This document shows positions 33,109 to 42,523 of a stretch of 42,569 nucleotides of DNA, one piece after another. This DNA is from an uncultured Verrucomicrobiota bacterium (GTDB lineage: Bacteria; Verrucomicrobiota; Kiritimatiellia; CAIQIC01; Lenti-01). Positions within the stretch are counted from its first letter, which is position 1. Each line of letters starts with the position of its first letter. Under the pieces are notes generated by a model. The model was not told where the DNA came from. It saw only the letters and a program-made list of their open reading frames with translations, and searched no databases. The stretch is taken from contig CALKWZ010000062.1 of assembly GCA_938003985.1 (NCBI GenBank), forward strand, positions 1 through 42,569, given 5' to 3'. The translations under genes and the position numbers were made by a program.

Positions 33109-35727
33109 CTAGAACTGGACCGGCTGCATCCATTCGGGCACTTCGCCGGAATCGATGGCCTTTTGCAATTCTTCCGCAGCCTGGACTTTGGCTTTTTCGG
33201 CCTGGGCTTTCTTCTCGGCGGCTTCGGCTTGGGCCGCGGCTTTGGCCGCCTCCTTGGCGGCGCGGGCGGCTTCCTGCTGCGCCTTCTTCTCGGCCGCGGC
33301 CTGCTTGCGTTTCGCGATTTCCGCTTCTTTTTCCGCCTGGGCCGCTTGGCGTTTCTTTTCCGCCGCTTCGGCCTTCTCATCCTTCGCGGCTTCCGCAACG
33401 GCGGGTTCCGGCGCCGCTGCGGCCGGCGCAAGTTCCGGAGCCGTCGCCGCCGGTTCCTCCGCCGGCAGCGCCACGACCGGCGCCAAGCCTTTCTCGATTT
33501 CGGTCTTGGTCCGTTGGGTCTGGTCTTCCAACTGGCGGGTTTCCGCTTCCATCTGGGCCAATTGGCGCGCGATTTCTTCAGCGGCGGCTTTCTCCTCCGC
33601 GATGCGCGCGGCGGCGGCCTCGGACTCCCGGCGTTCGAATTCGGCCACTTCCTGGGCGATGCGGATGGATTCTTCCTGCCGGGCCTTTTCGGCGGCCAAC
33701 TGGGCTTCGCGCTCGGCCGCGGCGGCGGCGGCCTTGGCGGCGACTTCTTCCTGCATCTTCCGCACCGCCGCTTGTTTGGCTTCTTCCACGGCGCGCAGCG
33801 CCGCTTCGGCTTCCGCCTTGCGGGCGACCATTTCGGCCAGACGTTGTTCGGTCTCCAGGCGCTTCGCGGCGGCCGCTTCCACTTGCTTGCGGAGCTCTTC
33901 GGCGCGGCGCATGGCCAATTCGGCCTGCTTCTGCTCCTCGTGGATCCGCTCTTCGGCGATCTTCTGCTGCTTGCGGGCCTCGGCTTCCGCCTTGCGGGCT
34001 TCGGCTTCCGCCTTGCGCTCGGCGAGCTCGCGCGCCTCGGCTTCCGCCTCGGCTTTTTCGCGCTCGGCGCGTTCGCGGGCGATCTGGGCGCGCCGGGCTT
34101 CCTTCTCGGCGCGCTTGGCCTCTTTGGCGGCCTTGGCTTCGGCGATTTCGCGCTCGCGCTCGGCGATGGCCGCCATTTTCCGGATGCGGGCCAGCTCTTC
34201 CTTGGTCGGCTCCACGCTGACCATCGGCACGACTTCGGGCTGGCCCGTCAGCGGCACGACCAGCATGCTGCTCGGCGGCGGGGCCACCGGACCGGCGGTC
34301 GTTTCCGGCCCCGCCGGCGCAACGAACTCGGCCGCTTGCGCCTGCTGGATTTCCTCGTCGAGCGTCGGACCCGGCTGGAATTCGAGGGTCGTTTCGGTTT
34401 CTTCCGGCGCCGGCATTTCCGCCGCAACGGCCGGTGCCGCCGGCGCCGTTTCCACAACGGCCGGTTCGGCGGGCCGTTCTTCCGCCGGCGCTTCGACCGG
34501 CTTCGGATCGGTGGTCTTTTCCGATTTCTTCTGTTTCTTCTTCTTGCCCTTGCGGTCGGCGGGCTTTTCGTCCGCGGCGGCAATTGCCGGCGGTTCGGGC
34601 TCGGTCGTGGCCACGTCCACCGCGGCTTCGACGGGCGCCGGCGCTTCCGCCGGCGCTTCCACGGCGGTCACGACCGCCACTTCTGCGGAAGGTGCAACTT
34701 CCGGCACGGGTGTCGGCTCTTCCGCCGCCGCTTCGGGGGCGGCTTCAACGACGGGAACAACCGCAGATTCAGCAGAGGCCACGGCTTCCGGAACGGGGGC
34801 CGGTTCTTCGGGCGCCGGCGGTTCTTCCGGCGTTTCCGGCTGCGGCGCGACGGCGACTTCTTCGACCACGGCCGCCGGCGCTTCTTCCACGACGGCGACC
34901 GGAGGTTCGGGCACCGGCACGGCATCGGGGGCCGGCGGCGCCACCGGCGCGGTTTTGGCGGGCGCGATCGGCTCCGCCGCAGGCAAGGCCTGCGTGGCGT
35001 TCTGTTCGGCCACTTGGCGCGACTCGTCGAGCACGGCCTGCTTCTGCAGCAAAGCCAGCACGGAACCGATCATCAATTCTTCCGCGGTCTTGTTCTGGGC
35101 CTTCAACTCCCCTTGCAAGGCATCCGCCACGAGTTTCTCGGCGATGCGCTGGCCGCCGTCGGTCTGCGCTTCGATGAGCTGGGCCACGGTCACGTTGCTT
35201 TCCTGCGCCAGCAGGATGAGGCGGTTCTGGGCATCGAGCAGCAGGGCCTGCATCGCGGTCTCGGAGAGCCGGGCCTGCGCGTCCGCAGGCGTGTTCTCGG
35301 GGCTGAGCATGTCCGTCCAGCGCTCGCTCATGTCTTGCGCGGTCTGGATCTGGTAGCACGCATCCACGATGACGTAGTAGCGCCGCGAAATCTGGTCCAC
35401 CGTGCCGGCGAACGAATAGGTCTGTCCGACCTGGAGATTCAGGAATTTGCCCGCCAGCGCTTCCGGCACCCAGACGGTCTTGGCCGTCGCCAATTTCATC
35501 GGCAGGAAATTCTTGCGGTCGAGGCGCTGGGGCCGGCCGGCCGGCAGCTGCTCGACGACGTCGGAGAACAGAATGGCGCGCGCCCAGGCGCTTTGCGGGC
35601 TGCTGACCAGCGACGCCGCATCGATCTTGGCGTAGGAATCCGGAGAAGGGGCCGTGCCGGCCGCCCAAGCCAAGGCTCCCGCCGTCAGTCCCGCCGCCAT
35701 CGCCAAGGCCAATTTGTTCGGTTTCAT
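33109..35727 (-). CDS. Long helical envelope protein with N-terminal domain and P[DE]WxQP tail (872 residues)
   Basis: This protein has a signal peptide (1-23), an N-terminal domain shared with the 839-residue protein (about 31-125), a helical stretch (about 150-245), a long Pro/Ala/Glu/Val linker (about 246-485) with a basic island RKGKKKKQKKSEK (392-404), the motif LTGQPEVVPMVSVEP (493-507), then about 330 residues of Ala/Glu/Lys/Arg helix, and a C-terminus VPEWMQPVQF. It combines parts that are split between its two downstream neighbours. It is the first gene of the cluster, after a hairpin. It resembles TolA in layout (anchor, long helix, terminal piece) but shares no TolA motif. Confidence 0.78.
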   Translation of the reverse strand: MKPNKLALAMAAGLTAGALAWAAGTAPSPDSYAKIDAASLVSSPQSAWARAILFSDVVEQLPAGRPQRLDRKNFLPMKLATAKTVWVPEALAGKFLNLQVGQTYSFAGTVDQISRRYYVIVDACYQIQTAQDMSERWTDMLSPENTPADAQARLSETAMQALLLDAQNRLILLAQESNVTVAQLIEAQTDGGQRIAEKLVADALQGELKAQNKTAEELMIGSVLALLQKQAVLDESRQVAEQNATQALPAAEPIAPAKTAPVAPPAPDAVPVPEPPVAVVEEAPAAVVEEVAVAPQPETPEEPPAPEEPAPVPEAVASAESAVVPVVEAAPEAAAEEPTPVPEVAPSAEVAVVTAVEAPAEAPAPVEAAVDVATTEPEPPAIAAADEKPADRKGKKKKQKKSEKTTDPKPVEAPAEERPAEPAVVETAPAAPAVAAEMPAPEETETTLEFQPGPTLDEEIQQAQAAEFVAPAGPETTAGPVAPPPSSMLVVPLTGQPEVVPMVSVEPTKEELARIRKMAAIAEREREIAEAKAAKEAKRAEKEARRAQIARERAEREKAEAEAEARELAERKAEAEARKAEAEARKQQKIAEERIHEEQKQAELAMRRAEELRKQVEAAAAKRLETEQRLAEMVARKAEAEAALRAVEEAKQAAVRKMQEEVAAKAAAAAAEREAQLAAEKARQEESIRIAQEVAEFERRESEAAAARIAEEKAAAEEIARQLAQMEAETRQLEDQTQRTKTEIEKGLAPVVALPAEEPAATAPELAPAAAAPEPAVAEAAKDEKAEAAEKKRQAAQAEKEAEIAKRKQAAAEKKAQQEAARAAKEAAKAAAQAEAAEKKAQAEKAKVQAAEELQKAIDSGEVPEWMQPVQF

Positions 35728-35767
35728 AGTTGGGCTGTCTTCTCCAAAAATATTCGTTATTTGTATA

Positions 35768-35784
35768 TCGCCCCCGGGGGGCGA
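35768..35784. promoter_or_regulatory. GC-rich palindrome between rarA and the helical cluster
   Basis: TCGCCCCC (35768-35775) pairs with GGGGGCGA (35777-35784). On the minus strand it sits between a possible TTGCCT -35 box and the AT-rich TATACAAATAACG that precedes the 872-residue gene, so it may be a terminator of rarA or an operator at the next promoter. Confidence 0.35.
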
Positions 35785-35808
35785 GGCAAGCCATTCCTCG
35801 GCAAGTTT

Positions 35809-37170
35809 TCAGCCCGCCGGCGGCGGCGCCTTCCCCTGCCGGGCGGCTTTCCGGAGGCCGTTCCAATGCTCGAGGCGCTTGCGGATGACCTCTTCGTAGC
35901 CCTCCGAGGTCGGCTGGTAGTAGATTTTGTCGGTCGGCACGTATTCCTGGTCCACGAAATGCCCCTCGAAATCATGGGCATACTGGTACCCCTGGTGCCC
36001 GAATGCCTGGGCGGCCCGCTTGGAGCCCGTGCTGCGCAGATGCCGGGGCACCGGGAGGGTCCGCCCCTCCTTCACGTCGGCCGTGGCCGCCTCGAGCCCC
36101 ATGTAGGCCGCGTTGCTCTTGGGCGCCGTTGCCAGGTAGGTCGTTGCCTGCGCCAGGGCGATCCGGGCTTCGGGCATGCCCACGAAATCCACGGCTTCGA
36201 GCGCCGCCACGGCCACGCTCAGGCCCCGCGGATCGGCGTTGCCGATATCCTCGCTGGCCAGGATGACCAGCCGGCGCGCCACGAACCGGGGGTCCTCCCC
36301 CGCGTAGAGCATCTTGGCCAGCCAGTAGAGCGCCGCGTTCGGATCGGAGCCGCGCACGCTCTTGATGAACGCCGAAATCGTGTCGTAGTGCCCGTCTTCG
36401 TCGTGGTCGTACACCACGGCTTTCTTCTGGATGCTTTCTTCCGTCACCGCGCGCGTGACGTGGATGGCGCCGTCCGGTCCGGGCGCGGTCGTCAGCGCGG
36501 CGATCTCCAGCGCGTTGAGCGCGCGCCGCCCGTCGCCCTCGCACACGGCCGCCAGATGCGCCACCGCCGCGTCGTCCATCGCGATCTTCAGGTGCCCCAG
36601 CCCCTCGGGATGCGCCAGCGCCCGCCGCAGCAGCTGCGCCACCGCCTCCGCGTTCAGCGGCTCGAGCTGGAAAATCTGGCTGCGCGACGTCAGCGGGTTG
36701 TTGATGAAGAAGAAGGGATTGTGGGTCGTCGCGCCGATCAGCGTGACCGCCCCCTCCTCCACGTACGGCAACAGGACGTCCTGCTGCGCCTTGTTGAAGC
36801 GATGGATCTCGTCGATGAACAGGATCGTCTCGCGGCCCGACGCCGCGCGGCGCTGCTTGGCGGCTTCCAGCGATTGCCGCAGGCCCGCCACGTTCGACAG
36901 CACGCCGCTCGACCGGTCGAACGCCCGCCGCGTCGTCCGCGCGATGACTTCCGCCAGCGACGTCTTGCCGCAGCCGGGCGGGCCGTAGAGGATAATGCTC
37001 GAGAGGCGGTCCGCCTCGATCGCCCGCCGCAGCAGCTTGCCGGGACCGAGGATGTGGTCCTGGCCGACGATGTCTTCCAGCGTGCGCGGGCGCATCCGCG
37101 CCGCCAAGGGGCGGCGGGTGGCGTCGAAGTCCGGCTTGTCCACCGGGGCAGGTTCGAAGAGATCGCTCAT
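35809..37170 (-). CDS. rarA: Replication-associated recombination protein A (RarA/MgsA)
   Basis: RarA is an AAA+ ATPase related to clamp loaders that acts at stalled replication forks. The 453-residue protein has Walker A GPPGCGKT (63-70), Walker B ILFIDEIHRFNKAQQD, the sensor IGATTHNPFFFIN, and the C-terminal RarA domain (KKAVVYDHDEDGHYDTISAFIKSVRGSDPNAALYWLAKML, GNADPRGL, VPRHLR). Length is usual. A terminator of the upstream lemA unit lies before it, so it is probably transcribed on its own. Confidence 0.96.
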   Translation of the reverse strand: MSDLFEPAPVDKPDFDATRRPLAARMRPRTLEDIVGQDHILGPGKLLRRAIEADRLSSIILYGPPGCGKTSLAEVIARTTRRAFDRSSGVLSNVAGLRQSLEAAKQRRAASGRETILFIDEIHRFNKAQQDVLLPYVEEGAVTLIGATTHNPFFFINNPLTSRSQIFQLEPLNAEAVAQLLRRALAHPEGLGHLKIAMDDAAVAHLAAVCEGDGRRALNALEIAALTTAPGPDGAIHVTRAVTEESIQKKAVVYDHDEDGHYDTISAFIKSVRGSDPNAALYWLAKMLYAGEDPRFVARRLVILASEDIGNADPRGLSVAVAALEAVDFVGMPEARIALAQATTYLATAPKSNAAYMGLEAATADVKEGRTLPVPRHLRSTGSKRAAQAFGHQGYQYAHDFEGHFVDQEYVPTDKIYYQPTSEGYEEVIRKRLEHWNGLRKAARQGKAPPPAG

Positions 37171-37213
37171 ACGACCTCGGCAGAATGCCAGAATCCGGGG
37201 GCCGGCCCAACCG

Positions 37214-37251
37214 AAAAAAACGGGCAGGCCCCGCGTTCGGGAGCCTGCCCG
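37214..37251 (-). terminator. Intrinsic terminator after lemA
   Basis: On the minus strand CGGGCAGGC (37251-37243) pairs with GCCTGCCCG (37229-37221), loop 13 bases, followed by seven T (37220-37214). It lies 19 bases after the lemA stop and insulates rarA. Confidence 0.88.
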
Positions 37252-37269
37252 GAGACCGGTTTCCGCCGG

Positions 37270-37833
37270 CTAGAACTGGACGGTCGGGGCCGTTTCGGCG
37301 CCTGGGGCGGCCGCGAACGGCGCGCGGGTCTGGAAACCCGCCAAGCGCGCCACGAGGGCCGTCGGAAACCGCCGGATGGCCACGTTGTAGGCCTGCACCG
37401 ATTCATTGAAGCGCTGGCGTTCGACGTTGATCCGGTTTTCGGTCCCCGCCAATTCGTCCTGCAGCGCGACGAAATTCTGGTTGGCCTTCAGATCGGGATA
37501 GTTTTCCACCACCACCATCAGGCGGCTCAGCGCGCCTTCCAGGCCGGAGGCCGCCTCGACCTTTTCCGACGTCGACTTGGCCTCGCCCCACTGGCTGCGC
37601 AGGCGGGTGATTTCCTCCAGGATGCCCTGCTCGTGCTGGGCATAGCCCTTCACCGTGTTGACCAGGTTCGGAATCAGGTCGAACCGGCGCTGCAAAACCG
37701 ACTCCACGTTGCCCCACGACTTTTTGCAGGCTTCGTCCTTGTCCACGACGCCGTTGTACATGCCCATGACCATCAAGCCGACGACGATCGCCAGCAAAAC
37801 CGCCACGCCGCCCGCCACCAAACAACCCTTCAT
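37270..37833 (-). CDS. lemA: LemA family protein
   Basis: This 187-residue protein has an N-terminal membrane helix (about 5-25) and the LemA four-helix core: YNGVVDKDEACKKSWGNVES, VLQRRFDLIPNLVNTVKGYA (about 46-65), VENYPDLKANQNFVALQDEL and ENRINVERQRFNESVQAYN. These motifs are diagnostic. LemA proteins are membrane proteins of unclear function, often next to TPM-domain proteins, as here. The spacing to the TPM gene is 30 bases. Confidence 0.95.
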   Translation of the reverse strand: MKGCLVAGGVAVLLAIVVGLMVMGMYNGVVDKDEACKKSWGNVESVLQRRFDLIPNLVNTVKGYAQHEQGILEEITRLRSQWGEAKSTSEKVEAASGLEGALSRLMVVVENYPDLKANQNFVALQDELAGTENRINVERQRFNESVQAYNVAIRRFPTALVARLAGFQTRAPFAAAPGAETAPTVQF

Positions 37834-37863
37834 GCTGCCGTTCCTTTCCGTTGTCTTTCCAAA

Positions 37864-38610
37864 TCACCAGCGTCCGCCGGCCCCGCCGCCGCCCGAGCGG
37901 CCGCCGCCGAATCCGCCGAAACCGCCCCCGCCGCCGCCCCCTCTGAATCCGCCGAAACTGCCGCGACCGGAAATCCCGCCGCTGGAAATTCCCCCGCCGC
38001 CCTTGCCGCCGCGAATCGCGGACCGGACGATCTGGATGAAAACGACGGCGAAAATGACAAGAAAAACGATGGCGGCCAGCGGATTTTCCTCCGGCGCGGC
38101 GGGCTCCGGCAACGCCTCGCCGCCCATGACGCTCAGCAAGGCGTCGGCGCCGTCGCGCAAGCCCTGCGCATAGTTGCCTTCCTTGAAACGCGGGAAGATC
38201 CATTCGTCGCGGATGCGTCCGCATTTGGCGTCGTTCAGCACGCCTTCCAAGCCGTAGCCGACTTCGATCCGCAACGCGCGGTCCTCGATGGCCGCCAGCA
38301 GCAGGACGCCGTTGTCCTTGCCTTTTTCGCCGATGCCCCATTGTGCGAACAACTTGACCGCGAAGTCGTCGATTTCGCCCCCTTCCAGCGATTTCACCGC
38401 CACGACCGCCAGTTGCGCGCCGGTCGCCTGGCGCACCGCGGCGATGCGGCTTTCCAGCTCGGATTTCTGCTCGGGCGAGAACACCCCCGCCCAATCGCTC
38501 ACGTGCCCTTGCGGCACCAAGCTTTCCCGGAACCGGTCCGACTCGATCTGCGCACCGGCGCCCACCGCCGCCAGCCAGACCGTGCAAACCATGAACTTGA
38601 ACGACCTCAT
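37864..38610 (-). CDS. TPM-domain membrane protein (YgcG-like)
   Basis: This 248-residue protein has a signal peptide (1-20), a TPM domain (about 33-163; VSDWAGVFSPEQKSELESRI, GAQLAVVAVKSL, FAQWGIGEKGKDNGVLLLAA, RIEVGYGLEGVLND), a membrane helix (about 178-197) and a glycine-rich tail of about 45 residues ending RW. The family pairs with LemA in many genomes and may work in photosystem or envelope quality control; the role here is unknown. The start at 38610 gives a normal signal peptide; the ATG at 38688 does not. Confidence 0.9.
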   Translation of the reverse strand: MRSFKFMVCTVWLAAVGAGAQIESDRFRESLVPQGHVSDWAGVFSPEQKSELESRIAAVRQATGAQLAVVAVKSLEGGEIDDFAVKLFAQWGIGEKGKDNGVLLLAAIEDRALRIEVGYGLEGVLNDAKCGRIRDEWIFPRFKEGNYAQGLRDGADALLSVMGGEALPEPAAPEENPLAAIVFLVIFAVVFIQIVRSAIRGGKGGGGISSGGISGRGSFGGFRGGGGGGGFGGFGGGRSGGGGAGGRW

Positions 38611-38651
38611 GCCCGACACGCTATCAAAACTCCTTCCGGGATCTAGACATT

Positions 38652-38679
38652 TTGAAATCGGCGCAAGGTGCGGTAGGTT
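38652..38679 (+). promoter_or_regulatory. Promoter of the cupin gene
   Basis: TTGAAA (38652-38657) and TAGGTT (38674-38679) are 16 bases apart in the 92-base divergent spacer. GAAGGAGAG (38691-38699) is the ribosome site for the ATG at 38703. Confidence 0.55.
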
Positions 38680-38702
38680 CGTTCCCAATCGAAGGAGAGT
38701 CC

Positions 38703-39065
38703 ATGAGTTCCGAATCCGCCGCGAATCCCGCCCAGAACCTGATGTCCCAAGTCATCCCCATGGCCGGCCTGGTCGCCGTCCAGCCCGGCGCGGTCGTCAG
38801 CCGCACCGTGATTTCCAAGACGGCCGGCACGGTGACGCTGTTCGCGTTCGACCAGGGCCAGGGCCTCAGCACGCATTCCGCGCCCTACGACGCGCTGGTC
38901 TGGATTCTCGAAGGCGAAGCGGAAATCACCGTCGACGGCCAGCCGCTGCTGGCCAAGACCGGCGACATGGTGATCATGCCGGCCAATCTTCCCCACGCCC
39001 TGAACGCCGCCCGGTCGTTCAAGATGGCGCTGGTGATGATCAAGGAGAAACCGGCCGCGGGCTAG
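38703..39065 (+). CDS. Cupin-domain protein
   Basis: This 120-residue protein is a single cupin barrel: QGLSTHSAPYDALVWILEGEAEITVDGQPL, then GDMVIMPANLPHALNAARSFKMALVMIK. One metal-type His is in each motif, but the first motif lacks the usual HxH pair, so metal binding is uncertain. Small cupins of this kind are often sugar-binding or regulatory. The strong ribosome site sets the start. Its stop shares the bases CTAG with the stop of the convergent gene. Confidence 0.85.
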   Translation: MSSESAANPAQNLMSQVIPMAGLVAVQPGAVVSRTVISKTAGTVTLFAFDQGQGLSTHSAPYDALVWILEGEAEITVDGQPLLAKTGDMVIMPANLPHALNAARSFKMALVMIKEKPAAG

Positions 39066-40456
39066 AACGCCTCGCGGTTCCGGCGCTCTTCGAATTCGTC
39101 CACGGCCTTCTGCATGCGGGTACGCGGCAGATCGGCCGCGGCGGGATCCGGCTCCGCGAGTTCCCCGGCGGACGGCCGGTCGAACGAATCCACGTAGCGC
39201 TTGCGGTTCTGGTGCGATTCGAGAAACGCCTGGTGGGCGCGCTCGGCGCGCAGCCAGAGCTGGTTGAGCGCCACCTGCCAAGTCGCGTCGTCCGGCGGGC
39301 GCAGGGCCTCGGCCGCTTTCTTTTCGCGCTGCCACCAGGCCTTTTTTTCGGCCGGCGGCGTGCCGAGCTGCTCGAAAAACGCGACGTAGGACGCCAGCAC
39401 GTCCAGCAAGGCCGGCGGCGCGCCCAGTTCGAGGCTGCGGACCTGGAGCGCCAGCGCGTTCGCCAGCGGCGCCGTCCACGGCTGGTCGCGCATGGCGATC
39501 AAATCCCGCGCGAACAGTTCCTGCGGCACCTCGTCGGGCACGACGTCCAGCCAGTCGCGCGGCCGGAAATTCAGGGTTTGCAGGAGCTTTTCCTCGATCT
39601 GGAGCGAGCGGTCGCCCCAGGCTTCCGCGGCGCGCGCCCGGGCCTTGCGCGCCAGAAATTCCTTCCAGACGGCTTCCGGATTTTGCGCGCCCAGCGCGGC
39701 GCAGTATTGCCGCAGCCAGGCGGCATCGATGGGCTGGCGCAGCCCGACGGACTTGAACAAGGCCGTCCACGCGCGGGCCTCGCCCTCGGGGAACAGCAAT
39801 TCGGCCGCGGCGGCGGCATAGGCTTTTTCGCGCCAGCGGCCGGGCGGCAGGACTTCCTGCTTGATCACCTGCGCCAGCGGCAGGGCGCGGCCCTCGGCGA
39901 GCTCGCGGGCGATCCACTCGCGGTTCCGCGCGCGGCACGCGGCCTGCGCGTTCTGCGCGAGGCCGGCGGAGATCCAGTCCGGGACGGTCGCGCCCAGGCC
40001 GTGGCGCTGGCCGGCCGGCACGTATTCGGCCGCATAGCGGTTCAGCAACAGCCACGTGGCGCCTTCCAGCAGGTCTTCTTCGTCGAGTTGCCGCGCGCCG
40101 GGCACGACGAGCCGCTGGTAGAACTGGCCGTCGTCCCAGCCCTGCACCTTGAGCACCCGGACGTCGGGCGCGGACGAGCTTTGGACCATGACGCCGAGGA
40201 TCTGGTCCCGCCGCATCGGCAGCGGCAGCCCGGCGACGGTTTCGATCCGCGCGGCGTGTTCGGACAGCTTGCGCGCCAGCACCATGTTTTCGGCGGAGGA
40301 CAGGCCCGAGACCATGAACCGGCGGTCGGCGCTGGTGATCGCCGCGCGGCCGGGCTTGCCCGGCGGCAAGGCGGCCGGCGCATCCGTCTGCCCCCGCGCG
40401 GCGCCGGCGCAGGCGCCCGCCAGCAGGATCCCGCAGATGGACCGGCGCCACGTCAT
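39062..40456 (-). CDS. Secreted protein of unknown function (464 residues)
   Basis: The protein starts with a signal peptide (MTWRRSICGILLAGACAGAARG). The mature part is mostly helical and rich in Trp and Arg: RRFMVSGLSSAENMVLARKLSEHA, YQRLVVPGARQLDEEDLLEGATWLLLNRYA, VPDWISAGLAQNAQAACRARNREWIA, and a C-terminal charged segment with WWQREKKAAEALRP. The layout (a beta-type segment then a long helical part) recalls peptidase MA-like proteins without their HExxH. No family is recognised. The start is 2 bases after the ettA stop, so it is cotranscribed with ettA. Confidence 0.7.
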   Translation of the reverse strand: MTWRRSICGILLAGACAGAARGQTDAPAALPPGKPGRAAITSADRRFMVSGLSSAENMVLARKLSEHAARIETVAGLPLPMRRDQILGVMVQSSSAPDVRVLKVQGWDDGQFYQRLVVPGARQLDEEDLLEGATWLLLNRYAAEYVPAGQRHGLGATVPDWISAGLAQNAQAACRARNREWIARELAEGRALPLAQVIKQEVLPPGRWREKAYAAAAAELLFPEGEARAWTALFKSVGLRQPIDAAWLRQYCAALGAQNPEAVWKEFLARKARARAAEAWGDRSLQIEEKLLQTLNFRPRDWLDVVPDEVPQELFARDLIAMRDQPWTAPLANALALQVRSLELGAPPALLDVLASYVAFFEQLGTPPAEKKAWWQREKKAAEALRPPDDATWQVALNQLWLRAERAHQAFLESHQNRKRYVDSFDRPSAGELAEPDPAAADLPRTRMQKAVDEFEERRNREAF

Positions 40457-40458
40457 CG

Positions 40459-42126
<1,668 letters not shown>

Positions 42127-42157
42127 GGGGATGCTCCTGGTTGGAAAAGCGCGCCGT

Positions 42158-42523
42158 TCAGGGCGCGGGAAACACTTGCACGGTCGCCGTGCGGTTCAGC
42201 CGCCGGTTCTGCGGCGAGTCGTTGGGGAACGGCGCCTGGGCCGGTTCGCCGGGGCGCGCCTCGAAAACCAAGACCTTGTTCGCGCGGGCGAACTGCTCCA
42301 GATGCGCCTTGGCCACCTGGGCCCGCGCCGCGGCGATGTCCGCGTTGCTCTTGAACCGGTCCGTCGTCTTGGTCAACGGCTCGTCGTCGGTGAAGCCGGT
42401 CACCACCACCCGCGCGCCGGATTTCAGCGACACCAGCTTCGCGGCCACCGCCTTCAGCGCGCGCATGCCTTCGACGGAAATCTTGTCGGCCGAGACGAAC
42501 ACCGGGTCGTCGAAGCGCACCAG
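42158..42523 (-). CDS. OmpA-like domain protein, C-terminal part (truncated by adapter)
   Basis: This gene is cut off by the contig end. About 121 codons remain, reading LVRFDDPVFVSADKISVEGM onward, with GARVVVTGFTDDEPLTKTTD, SNADIAAARAQVAKAHLEQ and NDSPQNRRLNRTATVQVF, the OmpA/MotB peptidoglycan-binding motifs (TGFTDD..., NRRxNR). The full protein is probably an outer-membrane or motility-type anchor. The true start is missing: anything beyond 42523 is adapter sequence, so longer readings starting MLFRS or MTGVQTCALPIS are artefacts. Confidence 0.78.
   Translation of the reverse strand: MVRFDDPVFVSADKISVEGMRALKAVAAKLVSLKSGARVVVTGFTDDEPLTKTTDRFKSNADIAAARAQVAKAHLEQFARANKVLVFEARPGEPAQAPFPNDSPQNRRLNRTATVQVFPAP

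Noticed and set aside
33076..38646. A 1856-codon open frame on the plus strand across the helical genes, rarA and lemA.
   Set aside because: It runs antisense to well-supported genes, is rich in Arg, Phe, Gly and His as expected for the mirror of GC-rich coding, and shows no family motif.
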